Of a stretch of DNA of 64,000 bases, positions 1-8,671 are shown piece by piece. The position numbers were made by a program, and so were the translations under genes. The stretch is taken from assembly GCF_011753055.1 (NCBI RefSeq), contig NZ_VWWJ01000002.1, positions 62,001 through 126,000 of the forward strand, written 5' to 3'. The first letter of the stretch is position 1; each line of letters starts with the position of its first letter. Below the pieces are notes generated by a model, which was given only the letters and a program-made list of their open reading frames with translations, did no database searches and had not been told where the DNA came from. The DNA is from Burkholderia sp. Ax-1719. GTDB taxonomy: Bacteria > Pseudomonadota > Gammaproteobacteria > Burkholderiales > Burkholderiaceae.

Positions 1-1343
1 TGCTCTCGGGGGTGAACCAGGCGCAGGAAGGCTCGCTCAAACTGGGTGGTGTGGAGCAGCGCTTCACGACCACCAAGGCGGCGCTCGACGCGGGCATTGC
101 GATCATCTATCAGGAATTGCATCTCGTGCCTGAGTTGACGGTGGCGGATAACCTGATGCTCGGGCAGTTGCCCAATCGCCTGGGCGTGCTTGACGAACGC
201 ACGCTCGTGCAGCGCGCGATGGACGAACTCAAGCGTCTGGGCGAACGCATCGATCCCCGCACGCCGGTGAAGAATCTCTCCATCGGCCAGCGACAGATGA
301 TCGAGATCGGCAAGGCGCTGATGCGCGACGCGCGCGTGATTGCGTTCGATGAGCCGACCAGTTCGCTGTCGGCGCGCGAAACGGAGAACCTTTTTCGCAT
401 CATCAACGCGCTGCGTGCGGATGGCCGCGCGATCATCTACGTCACGCACCGCATGGACGAGGTCTACGAGTTGTGCGATCGCGTGACGGTGTTTCGCGAC
501 GGCAAGCGCATCGAGACTTTCGAATCGGTCGCCGATCTCGACCGCAACCGCCTGATCGCGGCGATGGTAGGGCGCTCGATCGAGGACGTGTACGGCTATC
601 GTTCGCGCCCGGCCGGCGAGGTGCTGCTCGAAGCGAAGGGACTGCTTGGGCCGGGTCTGGCCGAGCCTGTGTCCTTTACCGCACGGCGCGGCGAGATTGT
701 CGGCTTCTTCGGGCTGGTGGGCGCGGGCCGCTCCGAGCTGATGAAGCTGATTTACGGCGCGACGCGTGCGAGCGCGGGCCATGTCGAGCTGAACGGCAAA
801 CGCGTGAATTTCGCGAGCCCGCGTGACGCCGTGCGCGCAGGTATCGCGTTGTGCCCGGAGGACCGCAAGCAGGAAGGCATCGTTGCTATTGCTTCGGTCG
901 CGGACAACCTCAACATCAGCGCGCGCCGTCACTTCAGTCCCGCACGCTTTCTGCTCGACGCCAGGCGCGAGCGCGATCTGACCGACGACTACATCAAGAA
1001 GCTCGCGATCAAGACGCGTAACGGCGATACCGCCATCGGCACGCTTTCGGGCGGCAACCAGCAGAAGGTAATCCTGTCGCGCTGGCTGGCCGAACGCATC
1101 GAAGTGTTCCTGATGGACGAGCCCACGCGCGGCATCGACGTGGGCGCGCGCGCCGAAATCTACAACCTGCTTTACGAGCTTGCCGAAGCGGGCCGCACCG
1201 TGATCATGGTGTCGAGCGATCTCGCTGAAGTGATCGGCGTGGCCGACCGCATCATCGTGATGCGCGAAGGGCGCATTGCGGGCAGCGTGCCGAAAGCCGA
1301 TGCCTCGCCCGACGAACTGATCAAGCTCGCGCTGCCGCGTTGA
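1..1343 (+). CDS. araG: L-arabinose ABC transporter ATP-binding protein AraG (5' end outside window)
   Basis: Two-domain sugar-importer ATPase that would energise L-arabinose uptake at the inner membrane. The reading frame is open from base 3, so the start codon and the first Walker A lie upstream. Visible are the first ABC signature (LSIGQRQ) and Walker B ([12 protein letters not shown]), then the second domain with the degenerate P-loop [10 protein letters not shown] usual for this family, signature LSGGNQQK and Walker [15 protein letters not shown]. The C-terminal half resembles E. coli AraG closely (PEDRK-EGI, NINISARR-like segment). The araH gene follows 46 bp downstream on the same strand. 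The binding protein gene is presumably upstream of the window. Substrate is inferred from similarity of both subunits to AraGH. Confidence 0.85.
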   Translation, partial: LSGVNQAQEGSLKLGGVEQRFTTTKAALDAGIAIIYQELHLVPELTVADNLMLGQLPNRLGVLDERTLVQRAMDELKRLGERIDPRTPVKNLSIGQRQMIEIGKALMRDARVIAFDEPTSSLSARETENLFRIINALRADGRAIIYVTHRMDEVYELCDRVTVFRDGKRIETFESVADLDRNRLIAAMVGRSIEDVYGYRSRPAGEVLLEAKGLLGPGLAEPVSFTARRGEIVGFFGLVGAGRSELMKLIYGATRASAGHVELNGKRVNFASPRDAVRAGIALCPEDRKQEGIVAIASVADNLNISARRHFSPARFLLDARRERDLTDDYIKKLAIKTRNGDTAIGTLSGGNQQKVILSRWLAERIEVFLMDEPTRGIDVGARAEIYNLLYELAEAGRTVIMVSSDLAEVIGVADRIIVMREGRIAGSVPKADASPDELIKLALPR

Positions 1344-1389
1344 AAACCTGAGCAGTGCAATTGAAATTGCAACCGAAACGAAACCAGAG

Positions 1390-2400
1390 ATGAGTCAAGC
1401 CATGCAGCCACAGGGCACGCCTACCGTCAACGAAGCCGCCGCGCCGATTACGCCCTCGCGGGCCCGTGCGTGGGACATGATCAACAAATCGGGCATCGTG
1501 GTGGTGTTCGTGGTGCTGTTCGCGGTACTCTCCGCAACGGTCCCCGACTTCCTCACCACCCGCAATATTCAGGGCCTTTTGCTCTCCGTCACGCTGATCG
1601 GCTCGATTGCCGTGACCATGATGTTCGTGCTCGCACTGGGCGAAGTCGACCTGTCCGTCGCGTCGATCGTCGCGTTCTCGGGCGTGGTGGCCTCGACCGT
1701 CATCACGCAGTCGCATAGCGTGATGCTTGGTATCGCCGCGGGCATTCTGGCGGGCGGCGCGGTCGGCCTCGTCAACGGCGTGCTGATCGCGCGCTTCAAG
1801 ATCAACTCGCTGATCGCCACGCTTGCGATGATGGAAGCAGTGCGCGGCCTCGCCTTCCTCACCTCGAACGGCGACGCCGTGATGATCTCGGAGGAGCGCT
1901 TCTTCGATCTGGGCGGCGGTTCGTTCCTCGGCATCTCGTTTCCGATCTGGAGCAACATCATCGGCTTCGTGGTGTTCGGCTTCCTGCTCAAGAAAACCGT
2001 GTTCGGCAAGAACGTGCTGGCCGTGGGCGGCAACGGCGAGGCCGCGCGTCTGGCGGGCCTGCCGGTCACGCGCATCAAGATCACGGTGTTCGTGCTGCAA
2101 GGGCTGGTGACGGGCTTCGCGGGCGTGATGCTGGCTTCGCGTATGAGCCTGGGCGATCCGAAGACCTCGGTGGGCCTGGAGCTGGGCGTGATCTCGGCCT
2201 GCGTGCTGGGCGGCGTGTCGCTCACCGGCGGCGTGGCGACGATTTCCGGCGTACTGGTGGGCGTGCTCATCATGGGCGCGGTGCAGGACGCCATGAGCCT
2301 CATGAATGTGCCGACGTTCTATCAATACCTGATTCGCGGCGGCATTCTGTTGCTGGCGGTGCTGTTCGACCAGTTCCGTCGTAGCAAGCGGGCGGTGTGA
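1390..2400 (+). CDS. araH: L-arabinose ABC transporter permease AraH
   Basis: Inner-membrane permease of 336 residues, the usual length for the RbsC/AraH family (BPD_transp_2). It has a short hydrophilic N-terminus and then about ten hydrophobic segments. The family signature around GEVDLSVASIVAF and the loop VGGNGEAARLAGLPV are present, as is the conserved SACVLGGVSLTGG segment. The sequence tracks E. coli AraH along its whole length. It pairs with the ATPase gene just upstream. A second ATG lies 12 bp in, so the exact start is uncertain. The gene converges with the GntR regulator gene, leaving 56 bp between them. Confidence 0.87.
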   Translation: MSQAMQPQGTPTVNEAAAPITPSRARAWDMINKSGIVVVFVVLFAVLSATVPDFLTTRNIQGLLLSVTLIGSIAVTMMFVLALGEVDLSVASIVAFSGVVASTVITQSHSVMLGIAAGILAGGAVGLVNGVLIARFKINSLIATLAMMEAVRGLAFLTSNGDAVMISEERFFDLGGGSFLGISFPIWSNIIGFVVFGFLLKKTVFGKNVLAVGGNGEAARLAGLPVTRIKITVFVLQGLVTGFAGVMLASRMSLGDPKTSVGLELGVISACVLGGVSLTGGVATISGVLVGVLIMGAVQDAMSLMNVPTFYQYLIRGGILLLAVLFDQFRRSKRAV

Positions 2401-2456
2401 GCGTGAGGCGCGGCGGGCGGGTGGCGGGAATAACCAGTGCGCGCCCGCACGCGGCC

Positions 2457-3182
2457 TCACGTATCCAGCGCCGCGCCCCCCAGAATCGACTTCGCATCGG
2501 CCCGTGCATTGTCGAGCTGCACGAGGCTCGCCTGTCTTGCGGCCAGTGCATCGCGATGCTCGATGGCGGTGAGGATCGCCTTATGACGCGGCAGCGAAAG
2601 CGCGTGGGTATTGGGATGGCGGCTGGTGAGCTTGATCGATTCGCCCAGCGCCAGCGACAGCATATTGCCGATATAGCCGAGCATGTCGTTATGCGTGGCG
2701 GCCATGATCGCGCGGTGGAACTCCAGATCGGGTTCGAGCAGATCGTCGGCGGTTTCAGCGTTTTCCATACGCGCGTAAGCGGCGGCGATGCGCTCGCGAT
2801 CTTCGTCGGTGGCGGAAATCGCGGCGAGCGCGGCCGCCGCCGGCTCGATGATCTGCCGCACCGTCATGAGCGAGCGGAAGAATTCGCCTTCGGGCAGGCT
2901 GTTGACGGTCCAGAACAGCACATCGGGGTCGAGCATGTGCCATTCGTCGCGCGGGCGCACCACGCTGCCCACGCGCGGCTTCGACACCACAAGGCCCTTG
3001 GCCACCAGCACGCGCGTTGCCTCGCGCAGCACCGGGCGGCTCACGCCGTAGATTTCGCACAGGCTGGGTTCGGGCGGCAGGCGCTGGCCCGGCGCGAGCG
3101 CGCCGCCAACGATCTGCATGCCAAGCTCCTGCACGATACGCGCGTGCATGCTCTTGCGTTTCTCTAGATTGCGGTAATCCAT
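2457..3182 (-). CDS. GntR-family (FadR/FCD subfamily) transcriptional regulator
   Basis: Regulator of 241 residues with an N-terminal winged helix (about residues 10-75, including CEIYGVSRPVLREATRVL) and a C-terminal FCD ligand-binding domain (about 95-230) carrying the metal/ligand histidines of this fold (EFHRAIMAATHN; SLPRHKAIL). FCD regulators usually sense sugar acids or organic acids and repress catabolic operons. The gene lies 50 bp after the ABC ATPase gene on the same strand, so it is probably the last gene of that transport operon. Sequences fitting the FadR-type operator TNGTNNNACNA occur upstream of the operon and near the ytfQ/dehydratase promoters, which makes it the likely local regulator of the sugar region (inference). 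Confidence 0.85.
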   Translation of the reverse strand: MDYRNLEKRKSMHARIVQELGMQIVGGALAPGQRLPPEPSLCEIYGVSRPVLREATRVLVAKGLVVSKPRVGSVVRPRDEWHMLDPDVLFWTVNSLPEGEFFRSLMTVRQIIEPAAAALAAISATDEDRERIAAAYARMENAETADDLLEPDLEFHRAIMAATHNDMLGYIGNMLSLALGESIKLTSRHPNTHALSLPRHKAILTAIEHRDALAARQASLVQLDNARADAKSILGGAALDT

Positions 3183-3232
3183 AGATGATCCGACCGGGCT
3201 TGCCGGTCAGGCATGCCCCCTGTTGACGACGA

Positions 3233-4042
3233 CTACGCGCTGGTGGCGCGCATCGCCCGGTATTCTCGCCGCACGATGTCCATGAGCTCCGCCACCGAAG
3301 TGAGCGCGCTCTTTTGTTCATACGTCACGCGGCCCCGCTGCATCAACATGATGCGATCCGCGATATCGAGCGTCTGCGCATAGTTGTGCATGATCATGAT
3401 AATGGATAGCCCGCCCTTTTCCTTAAGGCGCATGACGAGGTCGATAATCAGCCCGGCTTCGCGCGCGCCCATTGCAGCGAGCGGTTCGTCGAGCAGCAGG
3501 ATTTTCGCGTTCGAATGCACGGCGCGCGCCACCGCGATGGCCTGGCGCTGACCGCCCGAAAGCCGCTCCACCGGCAGATCCACGGACGGCACGTGCACGC
3601 CGATATCGTCCAGACATTGCGCCGCGCGCTCGCGCATCTGCTTGTGATCGAGCAGCTTGAACGGGCCGCGCCGCACGATCTCGCGATTCAAAAACATGTT
3701 GTGATAAATCGACAGCGAATTCGCCAGCGCGAGATCCTGATAAACGCATTCGATGCCTAGCGAGCGCGCGTGATCGACGGAGCGTAACAGCGTTTGCTGG
3801 CCGTCGATATAGAGGGTGCCGTCGGTTTGCTGATGAAAGCCCGTGAGGATTTTCACGAGCGTGGATTTGCCCGCGCCGTTATCGCCCAGAATGCCGAGGA
3901 TTTCGCCCTTGCCGAGCGTGAGCGAGACGCCATCGAGCGCCGTGACCGCGCCAAAGCGCTTGACGAGCTTGTCGCCGCGCAGCGCGAGCGGTGCATCGGG
4001 ATTGGCGCTTGCCGGGGGAGAGAACGCCTGCGATTCGTCCAT
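3233..4042 (-). CDS. Sugar ABC transporter ATP-binding protein, single domain (FrcA-like)
   Basis: ATPase of 269 residues with one nucleotide-binding domain, unlike the two-domain AraG and YtfR of the neighbouring systems. Walker A is GDNGAGKST, the Q-loop is YQDLAL, the signature is LSGGQRQ and Walker B is ILLLDEP. The single-domain form within a CUT2-type importer is typical of FrcA-like (fructose/ribose/mannose) systems, where two copies serve the permease dimer. The start overlaps the permease stop by one base (TAATG), so translation is probably coupled. Substrate cannot be read from sequence; the surrounding pentose genes suggest a sugar. Confidence 0.85.
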   Translation of the reverse strand: MDESQAFSPPASANPDAPLALRGDKLVKRFGAVTALDGVSLTLGKGEILGILGDNGAGKSTLVKILTGFHQQTDGTLYIDGQQTLLRSVDHARSLGIECVYQDLALANSLSIYHNMFLNREIVRRGPFKLLDHKQMRERAAQCLDDIGVHVPSVDLPVERLSGGQRQAIAVARAVHSNAKILLLDEPLAAMGAREAGLIIDLVMRLKEKGGLSIIMIMHNYAQTLDIADRIMLMQRGRVTYEQKSALTSVAELMDIVRREYRAMRATSA

Positions 4043-5052
4043 TAGCGGGCCCCCCGGCGGCGGATGCGGCCAACGTGGATATTGAAAATCATCGCCGCGA
4101 GAATCGCCGCGCCCAGAATGATGTTGAACGTAAAGGCGTTGATGCCGATGAGCGTGAAGCCGTCGTTGAGAATGCCCAGCACCGCCGCGCCGATCAGCCC
4201 GCCCACGATGGTGCCGGAGCCGCCCGTCAGTGGCGTGCCGCCGATCACCGCAGCGGCCACCGCCAGAAACATGATCTGGTTGCCGCCCGCCTGCGGGTCG
4301 ATCGAGGTGATGCGAAAGCCTTCCAGAATGCCCGTCAGGCCTGCGAGTACCGCAGCCAATACAAAGTTGCCCAGTCGCAGCCGGTTCACATGAATGCCAG
4401 CCTCGCTCGCGCCCAGCGGATTCGCGCCCGCCGCCTGGGTGTGCAGCCCCCAGCGCGTATGGCGCAGTAACGTGTGCATGACCACGGCGATGGCGATGGT
4501 CCAGAGGATCTCGCTATATCCCCACGCGCCCATGAAGCCCGCAAAAGTGGGCGAGCCGGGCGTGGGCGCGGGCGTGCCGCGCGACACGGTCAGCGTGATG
4601 CCGTTGATCAGGAACAGCGTGCCGAGCGTGGTGACGAAGGAGGGCAGACGCAGCCACACGGTCACCGCGCCATTCACGAAGCCGATGATCGCGGCCGCCA
4701 CCAGGCCCGCGACTACGGCGAGCCACATCGGCGCGCCCGCGTCGTTGGCGAACACCATCATGAACGGCGCGAAGGCGAACACCATGCCCGCGGACAGATC
4801 GATATCGCCGCCGATCATCAGCATGATTTCGCCGAACGCGATGATCGCCACCGGCGCGATGAACTGCGAGAGATTGACGAGACTCGCGTCGGTAAGCAGG
4901 AAATCGTGATTGGCGAATTCGAAGTACGCGGCCAGCAGCACGGCCACGAGCAGGATGCGCAGTTCGGCCGCCCAGTGGGAGGTCCACGCCACACCCGCGC
5001 GCCGGGGCGCGCGGGCTTCAACCTTGCCGGATTCGTTCACTGTGTCCATCAC
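4042..5052 (-). CDS. Sugar ABC transporter permease (RbsC/FrcC family)
   Basis: Integral membrane permease of about 335 residues with roughly eight to ten hydrophobic segments. The family motif GGDIDLSAGMVFAFAPF and the loop GANPLGASEAGIHVNRLRLGNF are visible, followed by AAAVIGGTPLTGGSGTI. The first codon is GTG at 5052; an ATG one codon later is an equally good start. Either way it overlaps the stop codon of the upstream binding-protein gene by 1 to 4 bases. It forms the membrane part of the binding protein/permease/ATPase set between 3.2 and 6.2 kb. Confidence 0.86.
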   Translation of the reverse strand: MMDTVNESGKVEARAPRRAGVAWTSHWAAELRILLVAVLLAAYFEFANHDFLLTDASLVNLSQFIAPVAIIAFGEIMLMIGGDIDLSAGMVFAFAPFMMVFANDAGAPMWLAVVAGLVAAAIIGFVNGAVTVWLRLPSFVTTLGTLFLINGITLTVSRGTPAPTPGSPTFAGFMGAWGYSEILWTIAIAVVMHTLLRHTRWGLHTQAAGANPLGASEAGIHVNRLRLGNFVLAAVLAGLTGILEGFRITSIDPQAGGNQIMFLAVAAAVIGGTPLTGGSGTIVGGLIGAAVLGILNDGFTLIGINAFTFNIILGAAILAAMIFNIHVGRIRRRGAR

Positions 5053-6203
5053 GACTTGATTGCGCCGCTCATCGGCACGATTTGCGGCTTGGTGGTCTTG
5101 CCTTCATAACGCGTCGAGGTGTTCAGATACGGCTCGACCGTCGACTTCGTCACGAACTTCAGACCCGTGTTGATGTTGGCCGGTCCCACCAGGCCGCCCG
5201 AGGCGAGGAACACGAACGCTTCCATCACCGTGTAGAAGCCTTGCACGTAGGGCTGCTGGTCGATGGTGAAGTCGAGGAAGCCTTCGTGAATGAGCTGGAT
5301 GGTGGTAGGCAGCAGGTCGAAGCCGCCGCCATGCACGCCCTTGGACGGCAGGTTCGATTCCTTCATCACCTGCGCGACGCCCTGCGTGCTACCCGCATCG
5401 ACGGCGAACATGCCCTTGAGGTCCTGGTGGCCCAGATAGAAGGACTTGATCTTCGAGAGTTCTTCGTTGACGGTCGCGCCGGTGGCCACGGTCTGAATGT
5501 CGATCTTCTTGCCGGACTTCTTGATGGCGTCGCTCGCGCCATCCAGACGCGGCTGGATGTTCAACTGCCCAGGCGTCGCGATAAAGAGCGCCACCATACC
5601 ACTGTCGATCAGGCTGACGATGCGCTCGCCCATCTGGTAACCGGAAAGGTACAGATCCTGGCCAATATAGGCGAGGCGCGGATTGCTCTTGCCGCGCGGC
5701 GCATCGGCGTTATAGGCGAACACGGGGATGCCGGCGTCCAGCGCGGCCTGAATGGGCTTGTCGAAGGCGCTGGGATCGACGATCGGCACGGCGATGGCGT
5801 CGGCCTTGGCGGCGATGGCGGAATTGACCGCGCGCACCATTTCGCCCGCGTCGGACGTGGCCGAGCCGGTCCACTGATAGTCCATGCCGAACATCGAACA
5901 GGCATCCTGAATGCCGTACTGCGTGGGCACGAAGAAGGGGTTGGTGGTGACGTGATTGACGAACACGATCTTCCACTTCTTGTGCGAGGGGAAGGCCATT
6001 TCGGCAGCTTGTGCCGATGAAATCAGGCCGCCCGTGCCGCCGCCGATTGAGCCGAGTGCGCCCATCAGCGAAAGCGCCGCGCCCAGTCCCGCGCCCTGCA
6101 TCAGGCCGCGCCGCGTGGCGTTCAGGCCCGTGCCGCTGGGGCTGCTGCCGTTGTTGCTGCCGTGCTGGTTCGTGTCTTTATCGTCATCCCGTTGCTGCGC
6201 CAT
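5049..6203 (-). CDS. Sugar ABC transporter substrate-binding protein with twin-arginine signal
   Basis: Periplasmic binding protein of 384 residues (Peripla_BP_4 type). The N-terminus is unusual: about 30 hydrophilic residues, then a twin-arginine stretch (ATRRGLMQGAGLG) and a hydrophobic segment ending in an AQA-type cleavage site near residue 66. Most sugar-binding proteins use the Sec route, so Tat export is notable. The mature part starts with KWKIVFVNHVTTNPFF, typical of ribose/fructose-type binding proteins. The start codon is preceded by a strong ribosome site (GGAGGAAG). It is the first gene of the operon with the permease, ATPase and GntR genes; a FadR-type operator lies about 235 bp upstream. 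Confidence 0.85.
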   Translation of the reverse strand: MAQQRDDDKDTNQHGSNNGSSPSGTGLNATRRGLMQGAGLGAALSLMGALGSIGGGTGGLISSAQAAEMAFPSHKKWKIVFVNHVTTNPFFVPTQYGIQDACSMFGMDYQWTGSATSDAGEMVRAVNSAIAAKADAIAVPIVDPSAFDKPIQAALDAGIPVFAYNADAPRGKSNPRLAYIGQDLYLSGYQMGERIVSLIDSGMVALFIATPGQLNIQPRLDGASDAIKKSGKKIDIQTVATGATVNEELSKIKSFYLGHQDLKGMFAVDAGSTQGVAQVMKESNLPSKGVHGGGFDLLPTTIQLIHEGFLDFTIDQQPYVQGFYTVMEAFVFLASGGLVGPANINTGLKFVTKSTVEPYLNTSTRYEGKTTKPQIVPMSGAIKS

Positions 6204-6465
6204 GTCTTCCTCCGATTCTCATTCTCGTGAGTTCTAGTGGATCGATTTACCCCGACGTTGCGTCGGGTGCGTGCAGATGCTGGGCGGCACCGGGAGGGCG
6301 TGGACCGGCGCGACGCTTTCAGGGCGAGGCGCGGGACCAGGTTCGGAATCGCGGCGACGTCGGCAGACGCGCCGCGCGGTACCGCAAAAATCTTAGTGCA
6401 GGGCCGATGCGGCTCCTAATCCATGTATACCCCTAACTAGTCGGACTATTCCCGGCCCTGCTGCG
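6204..6465 (-). promoter_or_regulatory. Upstream region of the binding-protein operon with 5'-leader hairpin
   Basis: This 262-bp gap separates yjfF from the binding-protein gene, both on the minus strand. It must hold the promoter of the operon that starts at 6203. On the minus strand a TATACA -10-like box lies at about 6424-6430, just downstream of the palindromic operator at 6438. An inverted repeat (CCCGACG-TTG-CGTCGGG, 6251-6267) would form a 7-bp hairpin in the long leader about 50 bp before the start codon; it has no U-run. Confidence 0.45.
6438..6448. promoter_or_regulatory. Candidate FadR-type GntR operator
   Basis: TAGTCGGACTA is a near-perfect palindrome (TAGTC-N-GACTA) and fits the known FadR-subfamily consensus TNGTNNNACNA at every fixed position. 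It sits upstream of the -10-like box of the binding-protein operon, whose last gene encodes a FadR-type regulator. Assignment to that regulator is inference. Confidence 0.5.
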
Positions 6466-7569
6466 TTATGCCTCGCGCGGCGGTGCGGCCAGTCTGGCCT
6501 GCTGCATGGGATCGAGTGGGGCTTCGGTTTGCGCGACCGCGCGCCTCGTGCGCAGTGCGCCTTTGCCGCCGCCGGTGGACTTGCGGCGCGCGGCGTGACG
6601 TTCGGTGGCGCGTTGCAGCAAACAGAACGCGCAGAGCAGGGCGCCGATCACGATGCGCGTCCACCACGAACTGAGCGTGCCGTCGAAGGTGATGAGCGTC
6701 TGGATCGTGCCGAGAATCCCCACGCCGAACACCGAGCCGATCACATAACCCACGCCGCCCGTGAGCAGCGTGCCACCGATTACGGTGGCGGCGATTGCGT
6801 CGAGTTCCATGCCTTGCGCCTGCAACCCATAGCCCGACAGCACGTAAAGCGTGAACACTACACCGCCCAGCGCCGAGCAGAATCCCGAGAGCGCATAGAC
6901 GCCGATCTTGGTGCGTGCGACGGGCAAACCCATCAGCAGCGCGGAACGCTCATTGCCGCCAATCGCGTAGACATTGCGACCGAAGCGCGTGAAATGCGCG
7001 ATCACGATGCCGGCAACCAGCATGGCGATGGCGGTCAGCGAGCCGGTCGTGAGCGAGCCGCTGCCCACCGGAATGTTGAATTCGGAAAGCGCGTGAAAAC
7101 CGGCGTCGTTGATCTGGATGGATTCGGTGGTGATGAGAAAGCACGCGCCGCGCGCGAGGAACATGCCTGCGAGCGTGATGATGAAGGGCTGCAGGCGGAA
7201 GAAGTGGATCAGCGCGCCCATCGCCGCGCCGTAAAGCGTGCCGAGTATCAGCACGAGCGGCACCACCACGGCCACGGACCAGTGCAGCTTTTCGGTGCCC
7301 ACGGCGCAGAGGATCGTGGTGAGCGCAACCACCGCGCCCACGGAAAGATCGATGCCGCCCGAAATGATCACAAACGTCATGCCGATGGCCACGATCAGCA
7401 GGAACGCGTTATCGACGAGGAGTCCGAACAAGACCTGAAGCGAGAAAAAGCCGGTGTACATCACCGAACCAAAGCCGAATAGCGCAGCAAACAGCAGCAC
7501 AGTGACGACAATCGGCAGGACGCGTGGATCGACAAAGCGCGCGACGATAGAAGGAGAGGGACGGTTCAT
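6466..7569 (-). CDS. yjfF: Sugar ABC transporter permease YjfF-like
   Basis: Permease of 367 residues, second membrane subunit of the YtfQRT-YjfF type importer, which in E. coli takes up galactofuranose. It matches E. coli YjfF over the membrane core, including GMTFVIISGGIDLSVGAVVA, the loop AIGGNERSALLMGLPV and the C-terminal FDGTLSSWWTRI. The C-terminus carries an extra charged tail of about 40 residues after the last membrane segment. I place the start at the ATG at 7569, which has a GGAA ribosome site, rather than the GTG at 7632 that would overlap ytfT by 8 bp; the upstream extension has no family similarity. It is the last gene of the operon. Confidence 0.85.
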   Translation of the reverse strand: MNRPSPSIVARFVDPRVLPIVVTVLLFAALFGFGSVMYTGFFSLQVLFGLLVDNAFLLIVAIGMTFVIISGGIDLSVGAVVALTTILCAVGTEKLHWSVAVVVPLVLILGTLYGAAMGALIHFFRLQPFIITLAGMFLARGACFLITTESIQINDAGFHALSEFNIPVGSGSLTTGSLTAIAMLVAGIVIAHFTRFGRNVYAIGGNERSALLMGLPVARTKIGVYALSGFCSALGGVVFTLYVLSGYGLQAQGMELDAIAATVIGGTLLTGGVGYVIGSVFGVGILGTIQTLITFDGTLSSWWTRIVIGALLCAFCLLQRATERHAARRKSTGGGKGALRTRRAVAQTEAPLDPMQQARLAAPPREA

Positions 7570-7624
7570 GCGGCAAGTTCCGGAAGAGTCCTTGAATGAC
7601 GGGCGCTTATGCGCGTGGATGCAC

Positions 7625-8671
7625 TTACGCACGCGCCCGGCGATTCGTCGCGAGGCGGCGCAATTGCGCCGCCAGAAATGCGCGAGCGGCGGGCGACTGG
7701 ATCACGCTCACGACCAGCACGACCACGGCTTTCACCACCAGCGTTGCTTCGGGCGGCACGCCAATCGAGTAGGTGGTGTAGGTGAGCGTCTGGATGATGA
7801 GCGCGCCCAGCACCGTGCCCGCCAGGCTGAAGCGCCCGCCCGACAGCGACGTGCCGCCCAGTGTCACGGCCAGAATCGCGTCGAGTTCGAGCAGCAGGCC
7901 CGCGTTGTTGCCGTCGGCGCTGCGCACGTTCGAGCTGATGAGGATGCCCGCAATCGACGCCGTGAGGCCGCAGAACGCATACGCGCCAAACACCACCGCT
8001 TGCGACGACAGCCCCGCGAGCCGCGCGGCCACCGGATTCACGCCAATCGAGCGGATAAACAGACCCAGCGCCGTGCGATTGACGATCAGCACGGTAAGTA
8101 CGGTCACAGCGATGGCGATCCACACGGCGCAAGGCACCAGCGCCAGATAACCGCCACCCGCGTAGAGATAGCCCTTCGCGCCGATCGGAATGATCTGGCC
8201 GCCCGTGAGCAGTTGCGCGACGCCGCGCCCGGCCACCATCAGGATCAGCGTGGCGATGATCGGCTGCATGCCGATAAAGGCGACCAGCAGGCCGTTCCAC
8301 ATCCCGGCGAGCAGGCCGACGGCCAGCGCCGCGCCGAATGCCACGCCCACGCGCGAAGGATCGTCGGCGAGCACCGTGGCGGCTGCGGCGCCCGCGATGG
8401 CCACCACCGCGCCCACGGAAATATCGATGCCGCGCGTGGCGATCACCAGCGTCATGCCGAGCGAGACGACCACAAGCGGCGCGGCGCGCATCAGGATGTC
8501 GATGGGCGCGCCGAACAGATGGCCGCCCAGCAGCGTAATCGACAGGAAATTCGCACGATGCGCGACGTCCACGGCGAACAGCGCCACCAGCGTGACGACG
8601 GGCCACACGAGCGGATGCCGCAGCAGCAGCGCAAGCCAGGAGGGCAAACCAGAGGGCACGCGGGCGTTCAT
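7625..8671 (-). CDS. ytfT: Sugar ABC transporter permease YtfT-like
   Basis: Permease of 348 residues in the RbsC family, first membrane subunit of the YtfQRT-YjfF importer. The signature SLGMTLVIATRGIDISVGAVVAIAGA and the loop SIGVNPVAARLAGLSSQ are diagnostic, followed by ILAVTLGGTSLSGG. Its ATG overlaps the stop of the ATPase gene by 4 bases (ATGA), indicating coupled translation. It would form a heterodimeric channel with the YjfF-like subunit, the usual arrangement when two permease genes sit side by side. Confidence 0.87.
   Translation of the reverse strand: MNARVPSGLPSWLALLLRHPLVWPVVTLVALFAVDVAHRANFLSITLLGGHLFGAPIDILMRAAPLVVVSLGMTLVIATRGIDISVGAVVAIAGAAAATVLADDPSRVGVAFGAALAVGLLAGMWNGLLVAFIGMQPIIATLILMVAGRGVAQLLTGGQIIPIGAKGYLYAGGGYLALVPCAVWIAIAVTVLTVLIVNRTALGLFIRSIGVNPVAARLAGLSSQAVVFGAYAFCGLTASIAGILISSNVRSADGNNAGLLLELDAILAVTLGGTSLSGGRFSLAGTVLGALIIQTLTYTTYSIGVPPEATLVVKAVVVLVVSVIQSPAARAFLAAQLRRLATNRRARA

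Noticed and set aside
1321..2460. Long minus-strand open frame opposite araH
   Set aside because: It is His/Arg/Gln-rich and mirrors the codons of araH; typical GC-rich antisense shadow. The same applies to long shadows at 12245-13276, 22059-23045 and 34202-35605.
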